DNA of 19,487 nucleotides from DATGLE01 sp035294325. GTDB taxonomy: Bacteria > Chloroflexota > Ktedonobacteria > Ktedonobacterales > Ktedonobacteraceae. Numbering within the stretch: the stretch's first letter is position 1; each line of letters opens with the position of its first letter. Under the pieces are notes generated by a model that had not been told where the DNA came from, searched no databases, and saw only the letters and a program-made list of their open reading frames with translations. A program made the position numbers and the translations under genes. The DNA is taken from the NCBI GenBank assembly GCA_035294325.1, contig DATGLE010000220.1:1-19487 (forward strand). Reading direction: 5' to 3'. Of the stretch, positions 1 through 6,466 are shown piece after piece.

Positions 1-53
1 GCGCATTTTGCACACCCTCAACTGGATAAGGCGAGCGCCGCAGGCGTGAGCAC
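1..53. repeat. Left-end copy of a dispersed repeat (inverted at the right end)
   Basis: Bases 31-53 are a perfect 23-base inverted match to 19433-19455. The outer bases are also related: GCGCATTTTGCACACC here against GCGCATGTTGCCACACC read on the other strand at the right end. The core GCCGCAGGCGTGAGCA (37-52) recurs with one change at 3294-3309. The copy starts 27 bases beyond the PPOX stop codon. No gene is visible in it. Confidence 0.7.
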
Positions 54-79
54 ACGAGAGTGCCGCGAATCCGGGAAGC

Positions 80-469
80 TTAAAGATTTTGACCGGCGAC
101 GTGATTGATCTTAACATAGAGGATCACACGCTCATCACCACGATAGCCCCAGGGAACCTCATAGTGTTTCGCCAGCGTATTGTAAAAGTCGCCATGGGGA
201 TCCTCTTCGATCCGCTCAACCACTCCGCGAAACTCGGCGTAGGTGTAGGGATTATCGGTATCGGCGATGGAGATAGCAACGCGCGGATCGCGCTTGATGT
301 TTCGATATTTCTGACGGTTGGTTGTATGCGTGAACTTTATATGCTCGCCATCCCACAGAAACCACATGACGGATGACTGCGGTTCTCCATGGGGGCCGAT
401 GGTAGCAAGGTGGGCAAACGCCTTCGATTTCAGGATCTTCTGCACTTTAGGATTGTTTAAATCTACCAT
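80..469 (-). CDS. PPOX-class F420-dependent (or flavin-dependent) oxidoreductase
   Basis: A 129-residue, single-domain split-barrel flavoprotein of the pyridoxamine-5'-phosphate-oxidase-like family, the usual size for the small F420/FMN class. Family features are the opening beta strands with LATIGPHGEPQSSVMWFLWDG (residues 21-41) and the block RQKYRNIKRDPRVAISIAD (52-70), whose basic residues normally contact the cofactor phosphate. Members reduce varied substrates with F420H2 or bind flavin or heme. The exact cofactor and substrate cannot be read from the sequence. The ATG start is preceded by AGAAAGG at a rather long spacing. It is transcribed away from the FAD oxidoreductase that follows. 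No convincing promoter was found in the short divergent region. Confidence 0.88.
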   Translation of the reverse strand: MVDLNNPKVQKILKSKAFAHLATIGPHGEPQSSVMWFLWDGEHIKFTHTTNRQKYRNIKRDPRVAISIADTDNPYTYAEFRGVVERIEEDPHGDFYNTLAKHYEVPWGYRGDERVILYVKINHVAGQNL

Positions 470-612
470 GAAAAAGTAACCTTTCTACGTGTTCTTGCCG
501 GGGGAAGGACTCCATTCTATTCTGTAGAACCTGTATCGGCTACGAAGTATTCCTCGATAAAGAAGACAGAGAAGAGAGCGATGCCAGGCTACGGCTGCTG
601 GTATGAGCCTTC

Positions 613-641
613 TTGTCTGTTCAGGCCATTTGTGCTACAGT
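613..641 (+). promoter_or_regulatory. Promoter of the FAD oxidoreductase, possibly leaderless
   Basis: TTGTCT (613-618) and TACAGT (636-641) are separated by 17 bases, with TGC directly before the -10 (extended -10). A start of transcription about 7 bases downstream would fall at 648-649, on the GTG chosen as start codon. No Shine-Dalgarno precedes that GTG, which fits a leaderless message. This is inference from consensus and spacing. Confidence 0.45.
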
Positions 642-648
642 GAACCTC

Positions 649-1839
649 GTGAAAGCAAATAGCGAAAGTCTCTCCCATCCAGCCGCCTCTGTTGAGGTCC
701 TGGTCATCGGCGGTGGAGTTATCGGCAGTTCCATCGCCTACCACCTCGCGCAGCAGGGATGCAAGGTCCTCGTCGTCGAACGCAATGAAGTCGCAGTCGA
801 GCCGGCGGCCTCCTGGGCCAGTGCCGGAGGCATACGTCTGTGGGAACAGGATCCGCCTGAGGTTGGCCTTGCTCATGCCGCCATCGCGCGCTGGCCCACG
901 CTTGCAGACGAACTGGGGGCCGATCTGCAATACCGCCAGGGAGGCCATCTGCTGCTGGCAGAGAATGGGGTCGAGGCCGAACACCTTCGCACCGTTGTGC
1001 GCAGCCAGCACGAACTGGGCTTTGCAGACCTGGCCTTCGTGGATCGTGAGGCGCTTTTCAGCCTGGTGCCTGGACTGGGAGAACAGGTCGTCGCTGGCCT
1101 CTGGAGTCCTACTTCAGGTCAGGCAGATCCGCGACTCACCACGCGCGCCTTCGCCAGCGCCGCGCAACGATATGGAGCTGTTTACTGGACCGGCACCGAG
1201 TGTCTGGCTCTGCAACGCGTCACCAACAGGATCGTTGGAGCGCAGACCGGGCGAGGTCTGGTGCAGGCGGAACACGTTGTTCTGACGGCTGGGGCCTGGA
1301 GCCGCGAATTAGCCACTTCCATTGGCATTCAGTTGCCGCTGCGCGTGCGTGTCTTGCAAGTGCTTCTCTCCACTCCAGCCCCGCCGGGGATACTGACGCC
1401 GGTACTGTCTGCTGTTGGCCGCGCGCTCTCGCTCAAACAGCAGGCAGACGGTGCATTCGTGCTGGGTGGCGGCTGGCTGGGGGATCCCTCCCCGGACAAC
1501 CGCTCGTATTCGCTGCGTGAAGAGAACCGCGCTGGAAACTGGGAGAACGCCTGCGCGCTGTTCGGGCCGGTTCGCCAGCAGCAATGCATAGGCGCCTGGG
1601 GTGGCTTGCAGGCCCATATCCTGGATGATCTTCCATTGATTGGCAGCTTCTCTGAACTGGGAGGGCTAACGCTCGCACTTGGCTCCTGGTATGGCTTCGC
1701 GCTGTCTCCGGCCATCGGAAAAAGCGTTGCCGACCACATAGCCGGACGGCCAGCTCCTGAACTGGCCCGATTGTCCCCTGACCGCATCGCACGGTTTGAT
1801 CCAGACCAGGTTGCCGCCTTCCTGGCCGCTTCTATTTAG
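649..1839 (+). CDS. FAD-dependent oxidoreductase, DAO / glycine oxidase-like family
   Basis: A 396-residue flavoenzyme of the D-amino-acid oxidase (DAO) superfamily, which oxidises amines or amino acids using FAD. An N-terminal Rossmann motif, VLVIGGGVIGSSIAYHLAQQ (about residues 17-36), is followed by VVER, the acidic ribose ligand. The family's C-terminal FAD-closing block is also present: DDLPLIG, then GLTLALGSWYGFALSPAIGKSVADHI near residues 326-364. AASWASAGGIR near 53-63 matches the flavin-attachment region of this group. Length is normal. The substrate is unknown; glycine, sarcosine, proline or another secondary amine are all possible. The frame is open back to a TTG at 613, but that codon lies inside a good promoter, so I prefer GTG 649. 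The 3' end overlaps the convergent M20 peptidase by 4 bases. Confidence 0.85.
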   Translation: MKANSESLSHPAASVEVLVIGGGVIGSSIAYHLAQQGCKVLVVERNEVAVEPAASWASAGGIRLWEQDPPEVGLAHAAIARWPTLADELGADLQYRQGGHLLLAENGVEAEHLRTVVRSQHELGFADLAFVDREALFSLVPGLGEQVVAGLWSPTSGQADPRLTTRAFASAAQRYGAVYWTGTECLALQRVTNRIVGAQTGRGLVQAEHVVLTAGAWSRELATSIGIQLPLRVRVLQVLLSTPAPPGILTPVLSAVGRALSLKQQADGAFVLGGGWLGDPSPDNRSYSLREENRAGNWENACALFGPVRQQQCIGAWGGLQAHILDDLPLIGSFSELGGLTLALGSWYGFALSPAIGKSVADHIAGRPAPELARLSPDRIARFDPDQVAAFLAASI

Positions 1840-2927
1840 CCGCGTTTGTGCCAGAGCGAGAGTGTCAGCAGCGTATCGGTGACAAGCTGTTCCAGGGGAG
1901 CCAGCGGCACATATTCTTTGACCGTGTGTTCGTTCATAACGCCGGTTGAGATGGTGAAGGCCCGAATTGCGGGGCGGAAACCGCTGGCGTCGCTGCCGAT
2001 GAACGTCGGCTGCATCTGGAGGGACGCGCCGCGCTGCGCAAGGGCCTCACGGTAGAGTTGCAGCAGCGGTTCATTCTCATCAACGGTGTAGCCCTGCGAG
2101 TGCGTCTTGAAGAGCACTTCCACCTGGCCGCCAGAGCGTTGAGCGGCCTCCTCGAAGGCGGTGCGTATAGCCTGCTGGTAGCGCTGGCGGCCCTCCAACG
2201 GCTCAAAGCTGCGCAGTTCGCCTTCGAGCAGGACCGTATCCGGCACCGCGTTGCGCGCGGTGCCGCCGCTGATGCGTCCGATAGTGATGCGCGTCTGGTC
2301 GTTGTTCCGCGAGCCGTAGGGATACGCGGCGGCGCGAAAGATGGTGAGCGCGTCAACGGTCTGGGAGAGATCTTTGCCGGGATGGCCCGTCCGCCCGGTG
2401 ATTTTCACATCGAAAGCTTCGTATGCTGCCCCTTGTGAGACGACGACGCCGGCGTCAAAGGCGTTATCGAAGACAATACCATCGCTGACCGGCCATGCGG
2501 CGCTATTAAAGGCCGTAGCGCCGCAGAGTCCGGCCTCCTCCTGGACGGTAAAGACGATAAGCAGCGGCGGGTGCTCCTGGCGCTGCTCTACCAGGCGGCG
2601 CAGGATCTCCAGAATGACAGCGATGCCGGCAGCGTCGTCCGCGCCAAGATTTGTCGTGCCATCACTGTACAGGATGCCATCGCGCAGTACCGGCTGATGG
2701 CCGAGGCCGGGCGGAACGCGGTCCATATGAGCGTTGAGCAGGAGAGGCTTGCCCTCGCCTGGCAGAGTCGCAATCAGATTCCCAACTTCATCGATCCTGG
2801 TGGTGAGGCCGAGCACGGTAAGCTGCTGCTCCAGGTAGTGGCGAACGTACTCTTCGTGACCCGGCGTACTGGGAAGGTGAACGAGGTCAACCAGAGTATT
2901 GTAGAGCTGATCCGAGTAAACGTACAT
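1836..2927 (-). CDS. M20-family metallopeptidase, peptidase T-like (PepT/YqjE type)
   Basis: A 363-residue zinc-dependent amino- or tripeptidase of the M20 family. Visible metal and catalytic residues are H67 and D69 in NAHMDRVPPG, D98 in LGADDAAG (bridging Asp), E130/E131 in QEEAGLCG (general base and ligand), D154 in VFDNAFD, and H334 in MNEHTVKEYV. The dimerisation (lid) domain lies at about 175-290, with GRTGHPGKD at 178-186. All ligands are present, so it should be active. It lacks a signal peptide and is cytoplasmic. The ATG is preceded by AGGAG at about 8 bases (2936-2940), which supports the start. It probably scavenges peptides; pairing with the convergent amino-acid oxidase may be coincidental. 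Confidence 0.88.
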   Translation of the reverse strand: MYVYSDQLYNTLVDLVHLPSTPGHEEYVRHYLEQQLTVLGLTTRIDEVGNLIATLPGEGKPLLLNAHMDRVPPGLGHQPVLRDGILYSDGTTNLGADDAAGIAVILEILRRLVEQRQEHPPLLIVFTVQEEAGLCGATAFNSAAWPVSDGIVFDNAFDAGVVVSQGAAYEAFDVKITGRTGHPGKDLSQTVDALTIFRAAAYPYGSRNNDQTRITIGRISGGTARNAVPDTVLLEGELRSFEPLEGRQRYQQAIRTAFEEAAQRSGGQVEVLFKTHSQGYTVDENEPLLQLYREALAQRGASLQMQPTFIGSDASGFRPAIRAFTISTGVMNEHTVKEYVPLAPLEQLVTDTLLTLSLWHKRG

Positions 2928-2977
2928 GACGTGATCTCCTGAGAGATGACCGCAAGGATGATCTCTGTGTAAATAAG

Positions 2978-3024
2978 GGGATGATCCCTATCTGGCTCTT
3001 AAAAATATCCGGTTCATTATAGCA
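2978..3024 (-). promoter_or_regulatory. Extended -10 promoter of the M20 peptidase and operator-like palindrome
   Basis: On the minus strand TGCTATAATG (3015-3024) is a perfect extended -10. The -35 position (GTGAGC) is poor, as is common when the extended -10 is strong. The predicted transcript starts near 3009 and has an ~80-base leader. Within the leader, GGGATgATCCC (2978-2988) is an 11-base palindrome that could be an operator. No regulator is identified. Confidence 0.55.
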
Positions 3025-3060
3025 TAGCAAACCAGACTGCTCACCGCTGCGCGGTTCGCC

Positions 3061-3117
3061 GGTGGTAGAGTCTGTGGGCTGAGCGCCTGCGGCGCTCAGC
3101 CCACAGACTCTACCACC
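3061..3117. repeat. Perfect 27-bp inverted repeat (hairpin 1)
   Basis: Arms 3061-3087 and 3091-3117 are perfectly complementary with a 3-base loop (TGC). The tip of the stem contains CGCCTGCGGCGCTC, which also occurs inside the repeat at both window ends. The right arm is also the first unit of the tandem array that follows. It has no T-run, so it is not a typical terminator. Confidence 0.85.
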
Positions 3118-3309
3118 GTAAGGTATGCCGCAGGCCGCTCAGCTCGCAGGCTTCACATCCTCCGGTGCGTTCGCAGGCGCTCAGCCCACAGACTCTACCA
3201 CCGTAAGGTATGCCGCAGGCGCTCAGCCCACAGGCTTCACATCCTCCGGTGCGCCCGCAGAGTTTAGCCCACAGACTCTACACAGTAAGGTACGCCGCAG
3301 GCGCGAGCA
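3091..3309. repeat. Alternating ~42-bp tandem array (A-B-A-B-A' plus partial unit)
   Basis: Five units follow each other at 3091-3132, 3133-3175, 3176-3217, 3218-3259 and 3260-3299, of 42, 43, 42, 42 and 40 bases. A partial unit follows from 3300. All start with a GGCGCTCAGCCCACAG-like half. Units 1, 3 and 5 (A) continue GACTCTACCACCGTAAGGTA. Units 2 and 4 (B) continue GCTTCACATCCTCCGGTGCG. Each ends in GCCGCA or a variant. There are no unique spacers. A 68-codon open frame (3125-3331) spans it, but it has no Shine-Dalgarno and I treat it as chance. Confidence 0.85.
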
Positions 3310-3349
3310 AGCGCTGCGAGGGGATAAGTAAACATGTCTCTGATAGCAA

Positions 3350-3420
3350 AGAAAAAGGAGCGCCACTGGCAAGGCAGCAGCTAGCCAAGAAAAAGGAGCG
3401 CCGCTGGCAAGGCAGCAGCG
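3350..3420 (-). terminator. Duplicated terminator-like unit after the secreted-protein gene
   Basis: A 38-base unit is present twice in tandem (starting at 3350 and 3388) with only scattered differences. On the minus strand, the copy nearer the gene can fold CGCTG-loop-CAGCG (3402-3420) and is followed by CTTTTTCTT, like a weak intrinsic terminator about 25 bases after the stop of the secreted-protein gene. The second copy keeps the T-run, and the stem pair changes partly compensate by forming a wobble pair. The stems are short, so the call is tentative. Confidence 0.4.
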
Positions 3421-3445
3421 CCCCCATATGCCCCATAGCCGACGG

Positions 3446-5101
3446 TTAGTGGAGTGGCCGTGCAGGGCAGGAATTGAAAGGCAGCGTCTTATGGAAGTTG
3501 GTAAAGAGCATCTCAAAGCCACCGCCCTTTGTTGTATAGGCCAGCGGCAGAAGATTACCATACTGCCTGTTCTTCCCGTAATCCAGTTCGGTCACTCCGG
3601 GGATGTCGTTGCCAATTGTCCAGATGCAGTTGTCGTTCGTTACCTCACCGGAGGTATAGAACGGATAGAAGTTTGCCGGCTTCCCATCATCGGTAGTTGG
3701 TATCAGCGTACAACCCTTGCCGGTTGTGATATCGCAGGTGGACTCGATAACCGGCAGGTCCGCTTCAAAGGCCGTGCGGCTGTAATTGATGTTGTAGTTG
3801 TCTCCTGTAAGCGGGCTGGTGAAGACGACAGGCTGTGGATGCAGAGGATTGCCGTCGGGCCAGTCTTTCAGGTAGGAGGTGCCATCGAAGCCTGTGTTGG
3901 ATCCGACGCATCCTGACAGGCGTACATCGGACGACGCTGAGGCAGGGAAGCAGCCGGTATCATCGGCATCGGTTGGCTCCTTATCGCCCGGGGCGCCTTC
4001 AAAATCGCGCTTCGGACAATTCGTTCCGGTAAAGAATACAAAGGGGATAGCGTTGGGGCCGGTGCAGTAGTCCCAGTGACCGATCTCATCGGAGAAGGCG
4101 ATGTTGTATGAATGGGCGGCCCAGGGGACGCGCGTCTTCTCAGAAGAGGTGCTGTACATCGGATGGAAGTCATAGGGAATATTCTGGCAGGTCGTACCGG
4201 TTGGCGCGAACTTCACCTGACCGAAACCGTTGGCCGCGCTCGCCGTCATCGAGCCGCTCTGGTGCGTGGTCAGGTCGTTAATGACAACCTGGAGACCATG
4301 TGCCGTATCATGGAACGTAACGGTGATCTTATCGCCAGAGTTCATGAACAGGTCGGCCTGGCGGTTGGGCGTGAAGGTGTTCAGTGTCGCGTTGACAGGA
4401 TTGGGCGGAGAGCCTGGCTGGGGCTTGCCATTCTTCGTGATGAAGGCGAAGTTGACATACTCTATGCCAGTCTTTGCCGCGCAGGTCGGGTTCAACTGCG
4501 TGCCGGCGACGGGATTATCCGACAGGCTATCGATATTTAGCGCTGCACACCACTGCTTCGCATCGCAACTGAAGCCAGAGGGCCACTTCACCCAGCCGGG
4601 CGGGTAGAACTGCATTTCCATGAAGGCTGTTCCAGGATGGTTTGGACTGACCTTCGGGTCGACGATATTCTTATCGCTATCGGGCGTGCAGGTATGAATC
4701 TGGTTGGGATCCGATTGCGTATCGCACATCGCCATACCAAACCAGAAAGTCGGGCGAAGCTGGAAATTATAGGATTGACCGCGCACAGGGACATCCCCCG
4801 CCGGGTCCTTCGGCAGTATCACGGTATATTGCATGCGATTGCCGGAGCCGGGCACATTGGAATAGAAGAGATTCGATGGCTCATCATGTCCAACATAATA
4901 GCCAAAAATTCTATCGGAATCAGCTACGTCGGCGCAAACTCTTTTTTGGGAGCAGTCGAGGAACGCATGCCCCGAGGCTGCGCTGGCGGCGGTGGTATGG
5001 CTGCCCTGGATAGACGTTACCAGGGGCACCAGAGCGAGGACTGCCACTGCGACTAACGCTATCAGCGCCAGTGCAGGCTTCGTTTTGAAAAAACCTCTCA
5101 C
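3446..5101 (-). CDS. Secreted cysteine-rich protein of unknown function
   Basis: I do not recognise this 551-residue protein. It begins VRGFFKTKPALALIALVAVAVLALVP, a clear signal peptide with a basic start and a hydrophobic core at about 9-28, and probable cleavage in the Ala/Ser-rich stretch near 38-43. There is no second membrane segment, so it is predicted to be exported. The mature part contains 16 cysteines, an even number spread over its whole length (for example SCDAKQWC, STCDITTGKGC), suggesting many disulfides. It is also rich in Asp, Asn, Gly, Pro and aromatic residues, as in extracellular beta-rich or carbohydrate-active proteins. No catalytic motif is identified. The frame is open to TTG 5107, but AAGGAG (5110-5115) sits 8 bases before GTG 5101 and only 2 before the TTG, so GTG 5101 is chosen. 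Confidence 0.8.
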   Translation of the reverse strand: MRGFFKTKPALALIALVAVAVLALVPLVTSIQGSHTTAASAASGHAFLDCSQKRVCADVADSDRIFGYYVGHDEPSNLFYSNVPGSGNRMQYTVILPKDPAGDVPVRGQSYNFQLRPTFWFGMAMCDTQSDPNQIHTCTPDSDKNIVDPKVSPNHPGTAFMEMQFYPPGWVKWPSGFSCDAKQWCAALNIDSLSDNPVAGTQLNPTCAAKTGIEYVNFAFITKNGKPQPGSPPNPVNATLNTFTPNRQADLFMNSGDKITVTFHDTAHGLQVVINDLTTHQSGSMTASAANGFGQVKFAPTGTTCQNIPYDFHPMYSTSSEKTRVPWAAHSYNIAFSDEIGHWDYCTGPNAIPFVFFTGTNCPKRDFEGAPGDKEPTDADDTGCFPASASSDVRLSGCVGSNTGFDGTSYLKDWPDGNPLHPQPVVFTSPLTGDNYNINYSRTAFEADLPVIESTCDITTGKGCTLIPTTDDGKPANFYPFYTSGEVTNDNCIWTIGNDIPGVTELDYGKNRQYGNLLPLAYTTKGGGFEMLFTNFHKTLPFNSCPARPLH

Positions 5102-5156
5102 AAACAAATCTCCTTGTTGTCTTCGGTGACAAGCATATCCGCAAGTTTCGCTCTAT

Positions 5157-5199
5157 GAGCCACGCTTCACGTACAGATACATGTCACAGGGCGTGGCTC
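5157..5199 (-). promoter_or_regulatory. Stem-loop in the leader of the secreted-protein gene
   Basis: GAGCCACGC (5157-5165) and GCGTGGCTC (5191-5199) form a perfect 9-bp inverted repeat around an imperfectly palindromic loop, about 55 bases before the GTG start. It could be a leader structure or a regulator site. I found no convincing -35/-10 pair in this upstream region. Confidence 0.35.
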
Positions 5200-5328
5200 C
5201 CTGATAAAACATGGCAGAAGAATAAGGTATCGTTCTCTTAAAAGTTAGACCAGGGGCATCACTCTCTATTTAACATAAGTCGAGCTTTTTATCTATTGAG
5301 AACAGTTGAGAAGTGGTGGAGAAAAAGT

Positions 5329-5583
5329 ATGGATCTCGCTTCTCGGGTGACGAATTCTTTACTGAGCATGAGTAGTTGTGGCAAACAGATGCCTGCTATA
5401 CACTTCCCTCCGTCTTCCCACGTATGGGAAGCTGCCGGTGCGGGAGCAGTTTCGTCAGTTCTCGCCCCCGGAGTACCAGGTCAGCAACAGCCAGGCAGAA
5501 GCGCCAGCCTGATCCTCAAGGGCACCGTTCCAATCGAAATTCCATCCATTGACCATTGCATACATCGAAACCACGGTGTATAG
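5329..5583 (+). CDS. Possible small protein, 84 residues, unrecognised
   Basis: An ATG at 5329 is preceded by GGAG with a 7-base spacing, and the frame stays open to TAG at 5581. The product (MDLASRVTNSLLSMSSCGKQ...) has no recognised domain, no membrane segment and low-complexity Gly/Pro/Ser stretches. Its 3' end overlaps the best promoter candidate for the kinase unit, which argues against it. The good ribosome site is the only positive evidence. If it is not real, 5200-5555 holds nothing that I can identify. Confidence 0.22.
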   Translation: MDLASRVTNSLLSMSSCGKQMPAIHFPPSSHVWEAAGAGAVSSVLAPGVPGQQQPGRSASLILKGTVPIEIPSIDHCIHRNHGV

Positions 5584-5584
5584 T
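5556..5584 (+). promoter_or_regulatory. Candidate promoter of the FHA/kinase unit
   Basis: TTGCAT (5556-5561), a 17-base spacer and TATAGT (5579-5584). The -10 is 5/6 to consensus and the -35 only 3/6. It would give a leader of about 70 bases before the TTG start at 5660, and could drive all four genes of the signalling unit. Confidence 0.4.
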
Positions 5585-5659
5585 TTTGTTGAGCTAAGCA
5601 TTCTTAGAGCAAGATCGAACATCGCATGCTGTTGTAAATAATCTGCCGGGAGGTGTTGT

Positions 5660-6382
5660 TTGGAAACGCTTTTACCTTACCTGGATGTACACGGACCCGA
5701 CGACCAGCACTTTACTGCCGAGCTAGAAAAAGATCGTGTAACGATTGGCCGCTTTGATCTCTACAACGATGTGGCCCTGGAGCCGGATCCGCAGCAACTC
5801 ATCTCCCGCAAGGTTCACTGTGCCATCGAGCGGGGCAGTGATGGCTGGTGGGTGGTCGATAACGGCAGCATCAACCGCACCTTCCTGCGCCGGGCCGGGC
5901 AGGTTGACATGGTGGTTGGTCGAGCGCTGCTCAAGGATGGCGACGGCATCCTCATTCTGGGGAAGCTGACCGAGAGTGGCGAGCCTTCGTATTGGGAACT
6001 GGTGTTTCGCGATCCTCTGGGCACCCGGCCCGCCGGGCACGTCAAGCCAGCGGCGTATCTGGAGTACGACTGGGTGCAGGCCAGGCTGTTCCGCATCGAT
6101 GGGAATAGGCGGCAAGAAATCGCGGATCTGCGTCCCCAGGAGCATAAGCTGATTCGGTATATGGACCAGCGCAATCGAGCCAATGGCAACATCCCCGTCA
6201 TGTGTACTTTTGAGGAACTCCTCGGGGCTATCTGGGGCGAGGACACCACCCACACCGAGTCAGACGTGAATCACCTCATCTGGGAACTGCGCCAGAAGCT
6301 CGAACCCAATCCGAGGGAGCCACGATTTCTCGAAACGGTGCGCGGGCTTGGCTACCGCCTGGTCACACGCCCTCAGAAGTAA
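5660..6382 (+). CDS. FHA domain-winged helix (OmpR/PhoB-type) transcriptional regulator
   Basis: A 240-residue two-domain protein. The N-terminal FHA domain (about 5-115) shows the phosphothreonine-pocket signature: G30-R31, S49-R50-x-x-H53 and D67-NGSINRT (67-74, with NR where NG is usual). The C-terminal winged helix (about 133-236) is of the OmpR/PhoB type: LRPQEHKLIRYM, recognition-helix region ESDVNHLIWELRQKL (200-214), then FLETVRGLGYRL, the wing. There is no receiver domain, so control should come through binding of a phosphothreonine instead of phospho-Asp. Mycobacterial EmbR combines similar domains in the opposite order with a BTAD. The TTG start has GGGAGG 6 bases upstream. Being followed by three Ser/Thr kinase genes suggests the kinase output or an autophosphorylated kinase is its ligand (inference). 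Confidence 0.85.
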   Translation: METLLPYLDVHGPDDQHFTAELEKDRVTIGRFDLYNDVALEPDPQQLISRKVHCAIERGSDGWWVVDNGSINRTFLRRAGQVDMVVGRALLKDGDGILILGKLTESGEPSYWELVFRDPLGTRPAGHVKPAAYLEYDWVQARLFRIDGNRRQEIADLRPQEHKLIRYMDQRNRANGNIPVMCTFEELLGAIWGEDTTHTESDVNHLIWELRQKLEPNPREPRFLETVRGLGYRLVTRPQK

Positions 6383-6408
6383 TAGTGGGCACTGGAGGGA
6401 GAGGTGTT

Positions 6409-6441
6409 ATGAGTAGCAGGCGTCTCGTTTTTCTCCTATGA
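6409..6441 (+). CDS. Possible 10-codon leader peptide before the first kinase
   Basis: In the 84-base gap between the FHA gene and the first kinase, GGAGGGAGAGGTG directly precedes ATG 6409, which opens a frame MSSRRLVFLL ending in TGA at 6439. The ribosome site is stronger than that of most genes here. It may be a translated leader, the stump of a lost gene, or chance. Confidence 0.25.
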   Translation: MSSRRLVFLL

Positions 6442-6466
6442 TACCGCTTTTAGCAGGAGTCTGAAG

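Noticed and set aside
1934..2356. Arg/Ser-rich open frame inside the M20 gene
   Set aside because: Low-complexity out-of-frame translation of a clearly recognised gene.
3091..3309. CRISPR-like repeats
   Set aside because: Units abut without unique spacers, alternate between two types, and no cas genes are in the window.
3125..3331. Repeat protein with 14-residue units
   Set aside because: The frame follows only from unit lengths of 42; one unit is 43 and another 40, there is no ribosome site, and the array overlaps a hairpin.
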